DNA of 64,000 nt from Mugil cephalus (taxonomy: Eukaryota > Chordata > Actinopteri > Mugiliformes > Mugilidae). Location of the stretch: positions 24,222,001 through 24,286,000 of the forward strand of contig NC_061781.1 of NCBI RefSeq assembly GCF_022458985.1, in the 5' to 3' direction. A program made the position numbers and the translations under genes. Within the stretch, counting starts at the first letter, position 1, and each line of letters begins with the position of its first letter. A model generated the notes under the pieces. The model made no database searches. It was not told the DNA's origin and saw only the letters and a list, made by a program, of their open reading frames with translations. Shown piece after piece: positions 26,047 to 39,100 of the stretch.

Positions 26047-26104
<58 letters not shown>

Positions 26105-29100
26105 CATACACACACTTCATACACACATAGCAAATTCCTTTTAAAAAAAATAATTAAAAAAAATAATAAAGAAATTATATATATATATATGAATTAAATT
26201 TCTACTATTTTTTCTTTTCATTTTTGTTATTTTTTGTGTTTTGTTTTTATTATTATTTTATTTTATTTATTTTTTTAGCTTAGTTTTTTTGGTGTGGTGT
26301 ATTAATGGATGGAAGGGTGGAAGTTACAGAGGGGGGGGATCACTTCTGCTTTGTAGAAATGACATGTAAAGTAAATTTTTAAAACAAAGACGAATAAAAA
26401 TAAATTGGGGAAAAAATTCATAATTAAATCTCTAAATTTCTGTTTTTGTAACTAAATCATTCTGTAAACATTTAAATTAATTAATGGATTTAATGGACAC
26501 GCTGCAGCTTTAGCAGCAGTTTTACTGCATCCTAAGTAACAGTTTTAAGTCCAAGCATTGGGATTTATGGATCAATAATTTGACAGATGAATCTCTTAAT
26601 TTATTCCTGCACAAAGTTCTTCCTGGTCTAAACTGAGGCTGAGCCTTGACCGTTTACATGGATAATAAATAAAAGGATCTGATCCCTTTACTCACTCACT
26701 TAAAACTGGAGACTGATGCCAAAGCTTTCAGCAGAGGACTAAAAGCAACAATGTTCACACGTATAAATGTGGACTTTCTTTTATTATTGTTGTCTATTAT
26801 TATTAATATTATTGTTCTGATCATGAACTTTGTTTGTCTCATTTCCTGTTGATGATTATTCTTTTTAGAAAAGCACCCAAGCAGAGCGACTGGGACACTC
26901 TCAATGAAATAAACATAACATAACATCAGATATATGCGTTTACATCCCCAAAATACACAAATATAAAAGAAGTGCATTTTATTTGTACTTAACTCCAACG
27001 TTATTGAAAACGTTATGAATTGTTTCCACTTTTATGACTTTGCTTCCACGTTGATTAAGGCTTTATTCGTGTTATTAAACAACTCTTCCAAACATCTCCA
27101 TGTTTCTGTCCCTTCTGGAAACTGGATTTAATCGAGCAGAAACGAAGCATCACAAGGCTGCATCCATTTTAAGAGCTTTAATGGAAAACACAAGTAACAA
27201 ACTAAAATTCTTCTACGTCTGGAGGCCTGATAGAGAAAACAGCAGCAGAGTTGTGTGTAGATTTACTGAGTGAATCCGTGTCTGTGTTCTCCAGGATATT
27301 CTGTGACTGTTGGAGACTTCAACAAAGATGGAAAGCAAGGTAATAGCAGGCTTGTGTTTATCTAATTTATTCACGAACGGCATGCTCAGTGTTAAACATC
27401 AGCCGACACAGAAAATAACTTGTGTATTACAGTAGATGTTGATTAGACTCGTTAAAATTTCTCTCTCTGTCTCTGTCACAGATTACGCGACTGGAGTTCC
27501 CAGGGGGAGCCAGGCAATGGGTTACGTAAGTCTCAATATGTCGTACATACGTCATCTTCAGCCAAAAGTAAAAATTAGTTGGAAGTCACACTCACACCTT
27601 CTGAAACATTAGATTCTTATTTTAACGCTTGGTCGGTGCAGAAAAAGCTTTTTGAGGTGTGATTATTAATGTGTGAAGCTCAGCTGATCTTATCTGTTGT
27701 GTTTTGCTGTTTCAGGTGAACATCTTCAACGGTGATAACATGGGCTCCATGATCAACTTCACCGGCTCCCAGGTGAGATGCAGGAAACTAAACAACTAGT
27801 TTGTCACTTTTTAAAAATGCATCATTCAGATTTACAAATCTCCTGCATTTACGCGGACACTATTATTCCACTTATAATCAGATTAAAAGAACAGTCGGCA
27901 TAAAAATGTCTCCAATGTGACCAGTCAGGTTGATTAAATAAATGTAGGGCTGAAGGTTGAATCCTTTGATTTTTAGCCCAAATTCAGGCTCCAGCACATT
28001 CTTGGTTGACAACTTAAAAGTCAAAGGATGAAATCCAAGAAATAAAACTAATAAAAAAGAGCACTTCCTTCTTTCTTTCTCTAACGGAAACTGCTTGTCA
28101 TCAGCTGAGTTAATGACAGAGTTCCTCTTCACTTTCCTGTCCGTCCTCCATAACTCACCCTCTGAAACCACTGACCTCTCTTTTTATCAGTTTCCTGCTT
28201 CTCTCTCTTTGAAGGTCTGTCCGTCCATATTTCAGTTTGCTTTAGATCTCTGTCTCCTCCTCTCTGACTCTCAGACGTCTCGTCTTCCCTCTGTTTATCA
28301 CGGCCATTTTACTGTGTGTTAGTCTTAAGGGTTGTGTTTGTTTGTTTTTTATCTGCCTCTTTTATTGGTTGGAATGAACATATGACGGTTTTCACGAGGC
28401 ACTAGAGGATAATGAGAGTTGTTCTTCGGTTTAGCGTTGTAGTTGTTGTGGAAGCGTAAAGCAAAGAGATTCTTGAACACTTAATTTAACTTAATTTAAA
28501 AGTCTTTCTGTCAAGAATAGTCTCAAACATTGAGATGATGCATGATTAATTAATCATTTTAGAGTTCTGATAAAGAATCTTAAGCTGGTTGTTGTTAAAA
28601 CTGCCAAAATAAGTCTCATAAAATTAGATTTTAAGAATAAAACTTGTTCTTATTTCATGAAATTAATAACACAACTAATTTGGCAAATGGTTTATTGCAT
28701 GGTCATAATCCAGCCGCCTAAATGTCGGCAGCCTTGTAATCAGTAACTTGCCAAAAAGAGAACTGATATAAGATACAGAATACGTTTTCTTCATTTTTTT
28801 ATGTACAAGACTTAATTTTAAATCAAACTATGACGCCGAGATCTGGATCAGGTTTTACTAAAATTACTGTGTTTTATTTTTTTAATTTATTTATTATTAT
28901 TTTTTAACTACACGATACGATATGTATCCGATACCTGGGTCACGATACATTTTTGCGATATTATGATATTTCGATATATTGTAATATTCTCTCTAGTTCA
29001 CTGAGAAATTTTAAATGCAGCTTAAAATACATGATGTTTGTGTCTGATGTGCATCAGAGGACAGTGACAATTCACTGGGCAAATTGAGGCAAGATGCAAT

Positions 29101-32100
29101 ATTAACTCTATGACTTTCACACTAAGAAACAAGATTAATCGCAATTAAATATCATTAGTTTTTAATCTATATTAATATTGTGCATTGCAAACTAAGTATT
29201 TTGACATATCAATATTATTAAAATGTTCATACGATTGTACAGATTCATATAATATAAATGCTGAAGCTGTATGATCTGTTCAAAAGCATCAAAGCTCAAA
29301 AAGTATAAAAGCCACAGCTTAGATATTTGTATATATATAAAGTGTTCACACATGGGCAACTTTGTGTATCTTATAAACTGAATGACTGGGTTAGAAATTA
29401 AGCATTTTATTGTTTACTACAAAAGCAAAACGCAAATCAAAGGGTTAAGACAAATGATCCATTTCTAATTTTTTTGCACTTGTAGTGGTGGAGGTATGGA
29501 AGTCGTTCACAATCGGCCCAAAACATGACTCTTTCGTTTTCTTTTAATTATTAAGACATTCAAAATCGATATTGTATCGGAAGAAAAAAATATCACGATA
29601 CATTGCCATATCGATATTTTTTCAACCTCTAATTTACATGCGGTTAATGAGAATCCAAGTTGTCTTTAGACTTTACAAAACCCAGAACCTGTGTCTGTGT
29701 GTATGTGTTTCTCTTGGAATATGAAAAATATCTTTCGTCTTTTGTGATAAAATGTCTCTTTCTACACGTCTAAACATTTAATCATCTCCCTCTGTCTTGC
29801 AGATGGCTGCTTACTTCGGACATTCGGTGTCTGCTACCGACGTTAACAATGACGGGTGAGTCCTCTAACGAACTGAGCTCTGTCATTTTCTGCTGCAAGA
29901 GCTCCCAGCTACTGAATTTAAAGACACACGAGGACTTTTATAACCTCTGTTGTCCTCTGGCAACTCTCAGCAACACACTGCGCATCCCGCTAAGTGAAAC
30001 CAGATTTAAAATTCTCTAGAATTCACACCAGGAGGCTTCAAAACCTGCCTGTCAGAAAAAGGAGAAGAGGGATTTCATAATTTTAACACATTCACATATA
30101 TTTGTGACGAACTAAAACAATGCAGGTAGATGATTTGAATGTGATTTGAATCTGAAACCAGATTAAAAATTGTGTTTTCATTTTATATTATTGGAGCACT
30201 CCCTAAGCTGTATCTGTTGCATGTTCTACTTTCGATAACCAGGAAATGATGAACTCTGTCATGGTTGAACACCTTCATCTTAAGATGGACATTTTCTGGA
30301 TAAAACAGGCTCCAACAAGTCAACACTTAAATTCACTGATGTGAATCACTGTCACACTGTGCTGTCTTAGGAGAATTGTCCAAATGTATTTGTTAATTGC
30401 GTAAAGAAATATCAGAAACAATCCGATGAACCTGAGATGTTTTCCAAACTGTTATTGGTTCGATTGCTCTGCTACACATTTCATGTATGACCTCGGTTTC
30501 TCGTATGTGTTTACCAAAGAAAAATCGGATGTAAATGGAATTATGTGTGTAAATGCATATAAATGCCAAACATTTGGTTTCCTGTGTCTGTGTTTCAGGG
30601 AGTTGGATCTGCTGATCGGAGCCCCCCTCTTCATGGACAGAGGCTCAGATGTAAAGCTGAGGGAGGTTGGGCAGGTAGGAGACACTCTAAACATTCACTG
30701 CCTTGCAAAATGTAAATTCTTTTTAGTCATAAACGTCGTCTGAGTAAAAACGTGCATGCAGAAGAAGAAGGCAATGCATAGGCAGTTTAACAAATTGGCT
30801 GTAAAAGGACATATCAGTGTCAAATTTGAAACATAACAGATAGTCAACTGCCAGTAATTATGGCGGGCATCACTACAGCTGCCAGGACAATACTCTGATG
30901 TCTACTTTACTTTAATGTCTCGTATTTTACTTTTATCTCCTCTATTCTACTTCAGTTTTATTACACAAGGAATGATACATGTGTTTTGAGCAACGATAAA
31001 TGTCTCGTACTGTAAATCTCTGTACTGTTATACTGTTATTAGACTCATTTAGTCTAATTAATTGGTTAAAGTTGACTGTTATGCAGCTGGATAGAATAAG
31101 GGATAAAAGAAGTTCACTATGGTAACGGAGCTGGATCAGTCTCCTCCGTCCCTCTAGCGTTTGGTGTAGTGGATGGGATGGATTGTCCATAATGGAGAGC
31201 AGAGCAAAAAACAAACCAAAAAAAAAAAAGAAGAAGCTGATGCGTCACTGTTGTTCCTCCTGAAAACATAACTGTGTGTGTGTGTTCTCCAGGTGTCTGT
31301 GTACCTGGGTCAAGGTGGATTTTCCTTCCAGGCTCCTCAGATGCTGACGGGCACTGAGGTTTACGCCAGGTACGGTTCTGCCATCGCAGCGCTGGGAGAC
31401 CTGGACCTGGACGGATACAACGGTAAGAGACAAATGGTCCATCTTCCTGTTACCGGGAGGACGACCCTCATCTAAATCTCATCATACCAAACCCAAACAT
31501 TCACTTTAAAGCCTCAAACATGTGTTACATCCCACTCACCTACCTCTGGTGTCGTTGGATGGTTCATGGTTAAAAACGTGGATCCAAAGTCTCCTACGTA
31601 CGAAGCTCATCAGGTTCTTATTTTGTCCCTTATTTGTACCGTATGGAAATAAGCAGTTTTATTATTTGTGTATATTCTGATGTCTGGTCTCCACTTCATG
31701 TTTGAGCCCTTCAGGCTGGTCCTAATATAAATACAGGTTATTTATGGTTCAGCTACCAACAGTGAACGCTTCAAGTCACATTCACTCATATTAGGAAAAA
31801 AACACGTCCGGGCTACGACGATTGTCCAAAATATTCCCGTCATTTATTACTATATTTTGTTCAAACATACAAAGAAAGACAAAAAGCTTCAGACCCTAAA
31901 ATTCCTTAATTCCTTTCCTCGTCTCTCTTTCTTTTTCTCTCTCTCTCCATCCTCCACACAGATGTGGCCATTTCTGCTCCTTACGGAGGCCCCGACCGCA
32001 ACGGCCTGGTCTACATCCATAACGGCCGCTCTCAAGGACCCGACCCGATACCTTCACAGGTAGATTTACATAAACTCAATTTACCATGTTATGGTCAGAT

Positions 32101-32365
32101 TCCTGCAGAAACCGAAAGACTCAGACAGAATAGAAAAATACGTCATTCATCCCCTGGAGGAAACAGGCCATAGCATAGCATAGCATAGCATAGCATAGCA
32201 TAGCATAGCATAGCATAGCATAGCATGTTAAAAGGTGTTGGAAACATTCCTCAGAGGTTTTGGTCCATATTGACATGATAACATCACACAGTTGCTGCAG
32301 ATTTGTCGGCTGCACATCTATGATGAGAATCTCCTGTTCCACCACATCTCAAATGTGCTAATGAC

Positions 32366-32443
<78 letters not shown>

Positions 32444-32938
32444 GCATGCACACTCATTCATTCATTCATTCATTCATTCATTCATTCGTTCATTATTCAT
32501 CCCAAACTGGGACATTTCACAGTTGCAGCAGCAATATACATGTGCACTCATATACTCATATAGATACAACATATATAAGAGGAAAACACAATATACTATA
32601 TAAACAATATTTAAAAGAATTATGAAAATAAGTGAATACACAATGAAAACAGAATGAGTGAAGGAGAGTGTTATCTGTCACGTACAGATGAGTTGAACAG
32701 GCCGATGACTCAAGGCAGCAAACATTTCCTGTGGCGTTATCAGCTGGTAGTCGATTATAAACAGGAAGTAGGGTTAAAACTACAAAAACTAGACGCGAAA
32801 CAAAACTCGTTGTTTGCCTCGTTTGCTTTGTCTCTCAGACCCTTCAGGGCAAATGGGCGTCCAGCTACATGCCTGCCAGCTTTGGATACTCCATGTCTGG
32901 AAACACTGACATAGACCTGAATGGGTATCCAGGTAGAC

Positions 32939-32973
<35 letters not shown>

Positions 32974-33140
32974 GAGGAAGCAGCAGGAGACTAATTAATG
33001 TCTTTAGTGCTACTGTGAAAAAAGCTGATGTGTGTTTGTGTCCTACAGATTTAATAGTTGGAGTGTTTGGAGCAGACAAAGCTGTTTTATACAGGTAATC
33101 CTACATGGTTGTGTCTCTGCTAGTGTGTGTTCTCCCCCCG

Positions 33141-33172
<32 letters not shown>

Positions 33173-36100
33173 ATAGAAGCCGAGGAGTTTAACGAGCGAG
33201 GCCACCTCTGATATCAAAGAGCTTCTGTTTTCATTCAGTTTGCTGCCACTGGCCACATTTAACCCCTTCAGGGTCTTTATCCTGCTGCATTTCTAGTTAT
33301 AATTACATTGTATTATTAACCCGATTCACCTTTTTCAGGGTACAGCTCATAACTCCTCCTAGAAATTATACAAACAAGAAATTCACTGGTCTTAATTTTC
33401 TACAGTGTAAATAAATACAAAGTAACTTCATGAGAACATTATTTGTGTTTATGTGGACGCTAATAGTCAGAATAAAAATCTGGTCAATAGGAAAATATAA
33501 CCTCCTAATAACCATGATTGTTTCCCGTCTGGTTAGAATAAATTGATTCTTTCTTCGTGTGCATGCTACTGTGTATATTTAAATGTAATAACCCATAGTT
33601 CTACAGGATCTTCAGGGTAATTAAAGCATCTGTGATGCAACTAGTCACAGTTGGAGGCACTGGTTCTTCATGTTTTCCTAAATAAAACTGCTTCCCTCAG
33701 AGGTTACAGTGAGATTTTAGGCACAAAGTTTGAAAAATTAAAGCATCTAAATGTTTTGCATCATTGCAGAGTTCACAAGATTGACTGGAAATAAATACAT
33801 CTATCTATATATCTATGCAAAAACATTCAGTGACACAGAAGTTAAACAGATATAATTAAAGAAAGAATGTGTGACTCATTAAATTAGAAAAAAATGATCA
33901 GCATGTGATATAGTTATAGATATATTTATTGTCAATGTACAAATACAGTGAAACACAGATGGAGCAGGGTCCAAAAACAAGCTACTGAAGATACTCAGAT
34001 AAACTTAAAATAGACATAAAATAAAGACATGATAATGATGTTGTGTATATGACAAACAGGATGTTGTTTCATGCGTCACTGTTTGCCTCTCAGATCCCGT
34101 CCAGTGATCAGAGTGAACGCCACGATAGATATGACGCCTACGATCATCAACCCCGAGGAAAAGACCTGCACACTTCCTGGTACCAGCACGTCTGTGTCGT
34201 GGTGAGTCTGCGTGTTTTTCTCCTCAACAGCCCACGTTCATCTTTATGTGTTTTAAACCTGCCTATATTTTACATTATTTAAAGCTTCACACATAAACGC
34301 TCTCATCCTTTTCTGTGACGTTCTGCATCTAATGAGTGTAGAAAGTAAATCCAGTGGCCTCTTAGCTCCTGTTTATCACCCAGGACTCAACTGCTAGTTT
34401 CAGTTTGTGATTTTTATGTCTCCTCTTATGTACATTTTTTCTACTTTTGAGCAACTTTTTTGATCCAAACATGAAACTCTCAGGAAGAAGACTCATTTCT
34501 GAAACGTTAATCTTTTAGCTCGCTTCGTCCAGCTAAACAAAAATTCAGATTAAAACAATAACAATCTGTTCTTATTGTATCGTATAAAGCTGGATTCATG
34601 CTTCTGCAGCTCTACAACGTACTAACCTGACATGCACATCCCCACAAATATAACAGCATGTTGCATCAGGATTATTGGGCTTATAGGCGTCTTATTTTTA
34701 ACTCTTTATGTATTTTTTTCTTATATTACTTTACCCTATTTGCATTTTACTCTCTTACATCGGAACTGTAACTGCTTTGGTGAACAGATTATACAAAACA
34801 TTTTCCTTTAAGGATCAATGAAGGATCTGATTCTGATTCTGATTCAAATCATTGGATCTGAAAACAACCGGAGAAAATTCACCTTCATTCTTTGCTGTTA
34901 TTCACGCTGTTTGTTGCCGTTTTTATTTATATTTCTACCTCATTTATCTTGTTTTAACTGTTAAATAGTATCTACATTATAGTTAGTATCTGTATATTGT
35001 AGTTACTATGGTTAACAATCCTTGAATCCTTGAATCCTTCTTCTCTGTGATGCAGTGATTTTTTTTAATGTGTGTTCCAGTTTTAAGGTGAAGTACTGTC
35101 TGCAGGCGAGCGGCAGCGGGGCTCCAGCGATGCTCAGTGAGTTTTTCTCTGCCTGTGAGTGACGCCTGTAGCTCTGCAGCACTCGGTTTTAACTCTTCTC
35201 GCTCTTTCCCGACCCCTCCTCCAGCTTTCCGTGTGAACGTCACGCTGGACCGCCTGAAGCAGGACTCGACCAAACGCGCCCGTTTCTTGCACAGCCAGAC
35301 ATATCTGTACTTCAAGAACATGACGCTGTCCAACGGCAAAGGCCCGTCCTGTGAGGAGCAGGACGTCTACCTGAAGGTGGGGCGGGACACTTTTTACATG
35401 AGACGCATGGACAGATCTGATTTTAACTCGTAAATTTCTCCGTTGGTACAAACAAGTGACTGATTCCAGTTCAACTCTTTACGTTTTTGTTTTGCATTTC
35501 ATCGTCATCAAGTTATCAGACTCATAATTATTGATGTTCCTCGACATAGTGTGGAACTCCTTTCTATTTTATTGATTTAAATTCAGTTGTAGTTGATATT
35601 TACACCAATCAAGCATAACATTATGACCACTAACAGTAGAAGTTAGTGTTTTGCAGGGAAACTTTTGGACCTGCTACTTAGACATGAAACTAAAGTTAAC
35701 ATTTGGCTCTTTTCTTTTTTCATCTTTCTATCTACATCTTTTTTTTTTTTTTTTTTAAATCTCAGGATGAGTTTCGAGATAAGATCACTCCCATCTCCGT
35801 GGTGATGGAGTATAGTCTGGACTCCCAGCAGGCTGCAGACAAAACCGGACTGATGCCCATCGTCGACTCCTCAAACCAACCAAACGCCACCAAGCAGGTA
35901 CCTGACGCCGCCGTGTGTTGTTCTGTTTGTCCTGTTTCCTTGTCTTCATTCACTGTTCCTCTCTCCTCTGTCAGGGTCACATCCTGTTGGACTGTGGAGC
36001 CGACAACATCTGTAAACCTAACCTCACGTTGTCAGTAGAGAGGTGAGAAACTATTCAACCCATTCAACCTAATCACACCTTTCTTCCAGTTCCATTTTAA

Positions 36101-39100
36101 AAGTATTTGCTGAAATGAGACGCGGTGTTAAGTGAACTGTTCTTTTGCTTTGCTGCAGCGATCGTAAGCAGATTTACATCGGTGACGATAACGCCCTCAC
36201 GCTTCAGGTCAGCGCTGAGAATCGGGGTGAAGGAGCCTACGAGGCCGAGCTCCACGTTTACCCTCCACAGCAGGCCGACTTCACCGGGGTCGTCCGCAGC
36301 GAGGTAACGCTGGCAAAACTTTACTTAGACACACTCTCTTCACAGTGAGTCTTAGCAATCATTTTTTGTGTCACAAGTTTCCTGTGAATTTCTATTTAAA
36401 TATGCAAATATCTAGTTAAATCTGCACTCGTTTGCATACATTTCCACAGAAGAGAAATCTAAATAATGGCCAAAGAGAAGTTCAAAATTCTTGTTTCATT
36501 TTGTTTACATATTAGATTTCCAGCTATTTACAGAGGGAATTATGGATATCTCTTTATATTTCTCCATTCATCACAAAATACTCTCAACAGTCCAAAAAAA
36601 AAAAAAAAACATGATGAATCCCTTCTGTAAACACCTGGAGAATGTATTTAGGTGTAAATCTGGAAAGTTTGGTTTGTGTAAGTTCTACTGAAGTGGAGAT
36701 TTCTGGCTCAGAGTAGCAGAAAAACTCGGCCTTTAAAGTTTTACATTGTAAAATCATGTATATTTTTATTGTAAACGACTATGAACCAAAACCAAATCTA
36801 CTCACTTCCCTCAAAACACATCATATGATCATATCAACATATAAAATATCAAAATGTCAAGGTAAATTTTCTATAAGTCCGTTGCTGATCGTCTGACTTC
36901 CCCCTCTTTGACTTTTCTTTCTAATTTGAGCTGTAAATTTTCTTCTTATATCAGACTTCACAGCATTTTTGAAATGTCTCTCTCAGATAAACACAGAGCG
37001 GCAGAATATCCCGTCACTTTTCAACCAATCACCAATGAGAGTTAAGCTTCAGATCAGCTTTTCTACTTTCATGATTGGCTGCCAATACAAAGGATGTGAC
37101 CATATTTGGACCTGACAGGAGAAAAACAGCTTCACAACAGTAGCTCATACGCCGGAGTAGAGACGAGTAGACAGAAGAAAGACGACTTTTAGAGAATTTA
37201 GGAGTAAATTACAAACACGACGCAGACAAAGTTTAGTGAAATGAAGACATAAATGTGCATTTTGACCATTTTTTCAACTAGTTTGATAGAAGATATGTTA
37301 ATGAACCAAAATTGATCAGTGGGTTAAAAAAACATTTTTTGCCTCCATGTCTCGCCTTAAATGCATATTTATGTAATATAATATAATATAATATAATATA
37401 ATATAATATAATATAATATAATATCCTAACCCACTTACCTCTAGAAAAAAAAACAACAACACAGAAATTCCTTAAAAACGTCAACTTTTAAAGTTTTCTT
37501 CAATATCAAAATCATCTGGTGTATTATTGGAAATGCTGATTGCTAATTCGCTCATTCATCGCACTTGTAATGTCAACAATCTGAGTGAATATGAATAAAT
37601 ATGAATAAATATAGGCTTAAATAGGCTCGTCTGTTGGGTTTAGCCATTTATTATTGCACAGGATAAGATGTTCAGATCCCATACATTGAGAAGCTCAGTC
37701 TGAATGAAACAAACAACCAGCAGGCTAGCAGGCTAGCAGTCAGCTACCAGCTAGCAGGCTAGCAGGCTAGCAGTCAGCTACCAGCTAGCAACCAACAAGA
37801 AGACACCAGCTAACTGGCCTAGCCACACACACAGAGTAAAACCCACAGATTATGCTGATACTGATTGTTACTTTACAACTCTAAAGTTTTATAGTCCTCG
37901 CGTGGGAAATACTTTCACCTACTTACATCTTTTGTATATAAAGGAGGGGGGAGGGTCAGGAGGAAGTGCCACGTAATGTTGCAATTATCATGAACTTTCA
38001 GTGAACTTATTTTGACTTGTTATCAACTCGTGGGCTGAAAGGTCACAGAATGAAATGCAGACAGCGTCTATGAGAGAAGTAAAAATAAAAATGTAATTTT
38101 CCACTACGCAGCGTCCTGGATTCACCCCCATCTACGCTGCCGCGGCTCAACCACCCACAAATTAGCTTAGCCCTTTTTACTGCTATTCAATTAATTACGC
38201 CATTTTCTGCCATCTTCTCATTCACAAAGACGCTCTTTACCTACAAGTCATCCACTAAACCTTCAGTCCCCGTGTCCATGGCTCGACATTGACGTGAATG
38301 GAACAGTAGCTGGGTTCACATAGAGCCAAATATTCCGATTGCACTGAACATGCTCCATATAAACACCTCAGTTGGAATATACCTTCTTCAAAGGGGCAGA
38401 ATATTCCTGAAAGTCATGTGATGAGTTCAGGCTCCGTTCTGTCTGAGCATGCTCTGTCCTGATGTAAACATGCAATGACGTTCGAGAGATGTTTCCTCAA
38501 CTGGAGAGAGTTTGGTTTAAATAACAACTCTGAAAGAACTGGACATTATCTCACGCTTAGACGGAAAATGTATTCGTTGATCTGCACACGTCTGTAAAAC
38601 GACCGTCCTGATTAAAGTTAGTGGAACATAAATAGATCACCTCACGTGACTTGAAACCTTCAAAAACAGTCTCCATGTAAACCCGGCTACTGAGGCAAAA
38701 TGGTAAACTGCCATGTCATTTCAGTGCAGTTTATTTAAAATGATATATGGGAGAGATGTGGCGAAAAAAACAAACAAAAAAAGGCTCATAATCTTTCTGG
38801 GTTTTGAATTAAGAAAGTCAAAATTCCTCCTGTAAAGAAATAAATTCACCATGAGAGATAATCTGGAGACATAAATGTTGGAACCCAGTGTTTATTATCT
38901 AGAGACACTTGTTCTTTGACATCTCTGACCAGTTCTGTCTGATGATGATGATGTTGATCATGTTGATGATGATGATGATGATGTTGTCGTTGTTTTGCTA
39001 CAGACCCTCTCCAGACTGTCCTGTGCTTACCAGACAGAGAACCAGCCCAAGATGGTTGTGTGTGAGCTGGGAAACCCCATGAAAGAAGGAACCAAGGTCA

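Larger units (their letters stand above)
36304..39003 (+). other. itgav: itgav intron 22
   Basis: 2.7 kb. Contains an (AATAT)n array (37374-37424), the second GCTAGC-rich repeat (37660-37830) and a MITE (38304-38692). A (GAT)-rich run at 38940-38988 lies just before the exon 23 acceptor. Confidence 0.65.

Noticed and set aside
25807..26197. Open frames of over 100 codons rich in His-Thr
   Set aside because: They are translations of the CA repeat after exon 7. Only 25874-25996 is coding, in a different context.
32169..32494. Short-unit arrays that could suggest a CRISPR
   Set aside because: Units are 4-5 bp with no spacers, so they are ordinary microsatellites in an animal genome.
35134..35451. 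Minus-strand frames over 100 codons
   Set aside because: Antisense of itgav exon 19 and its flanks.
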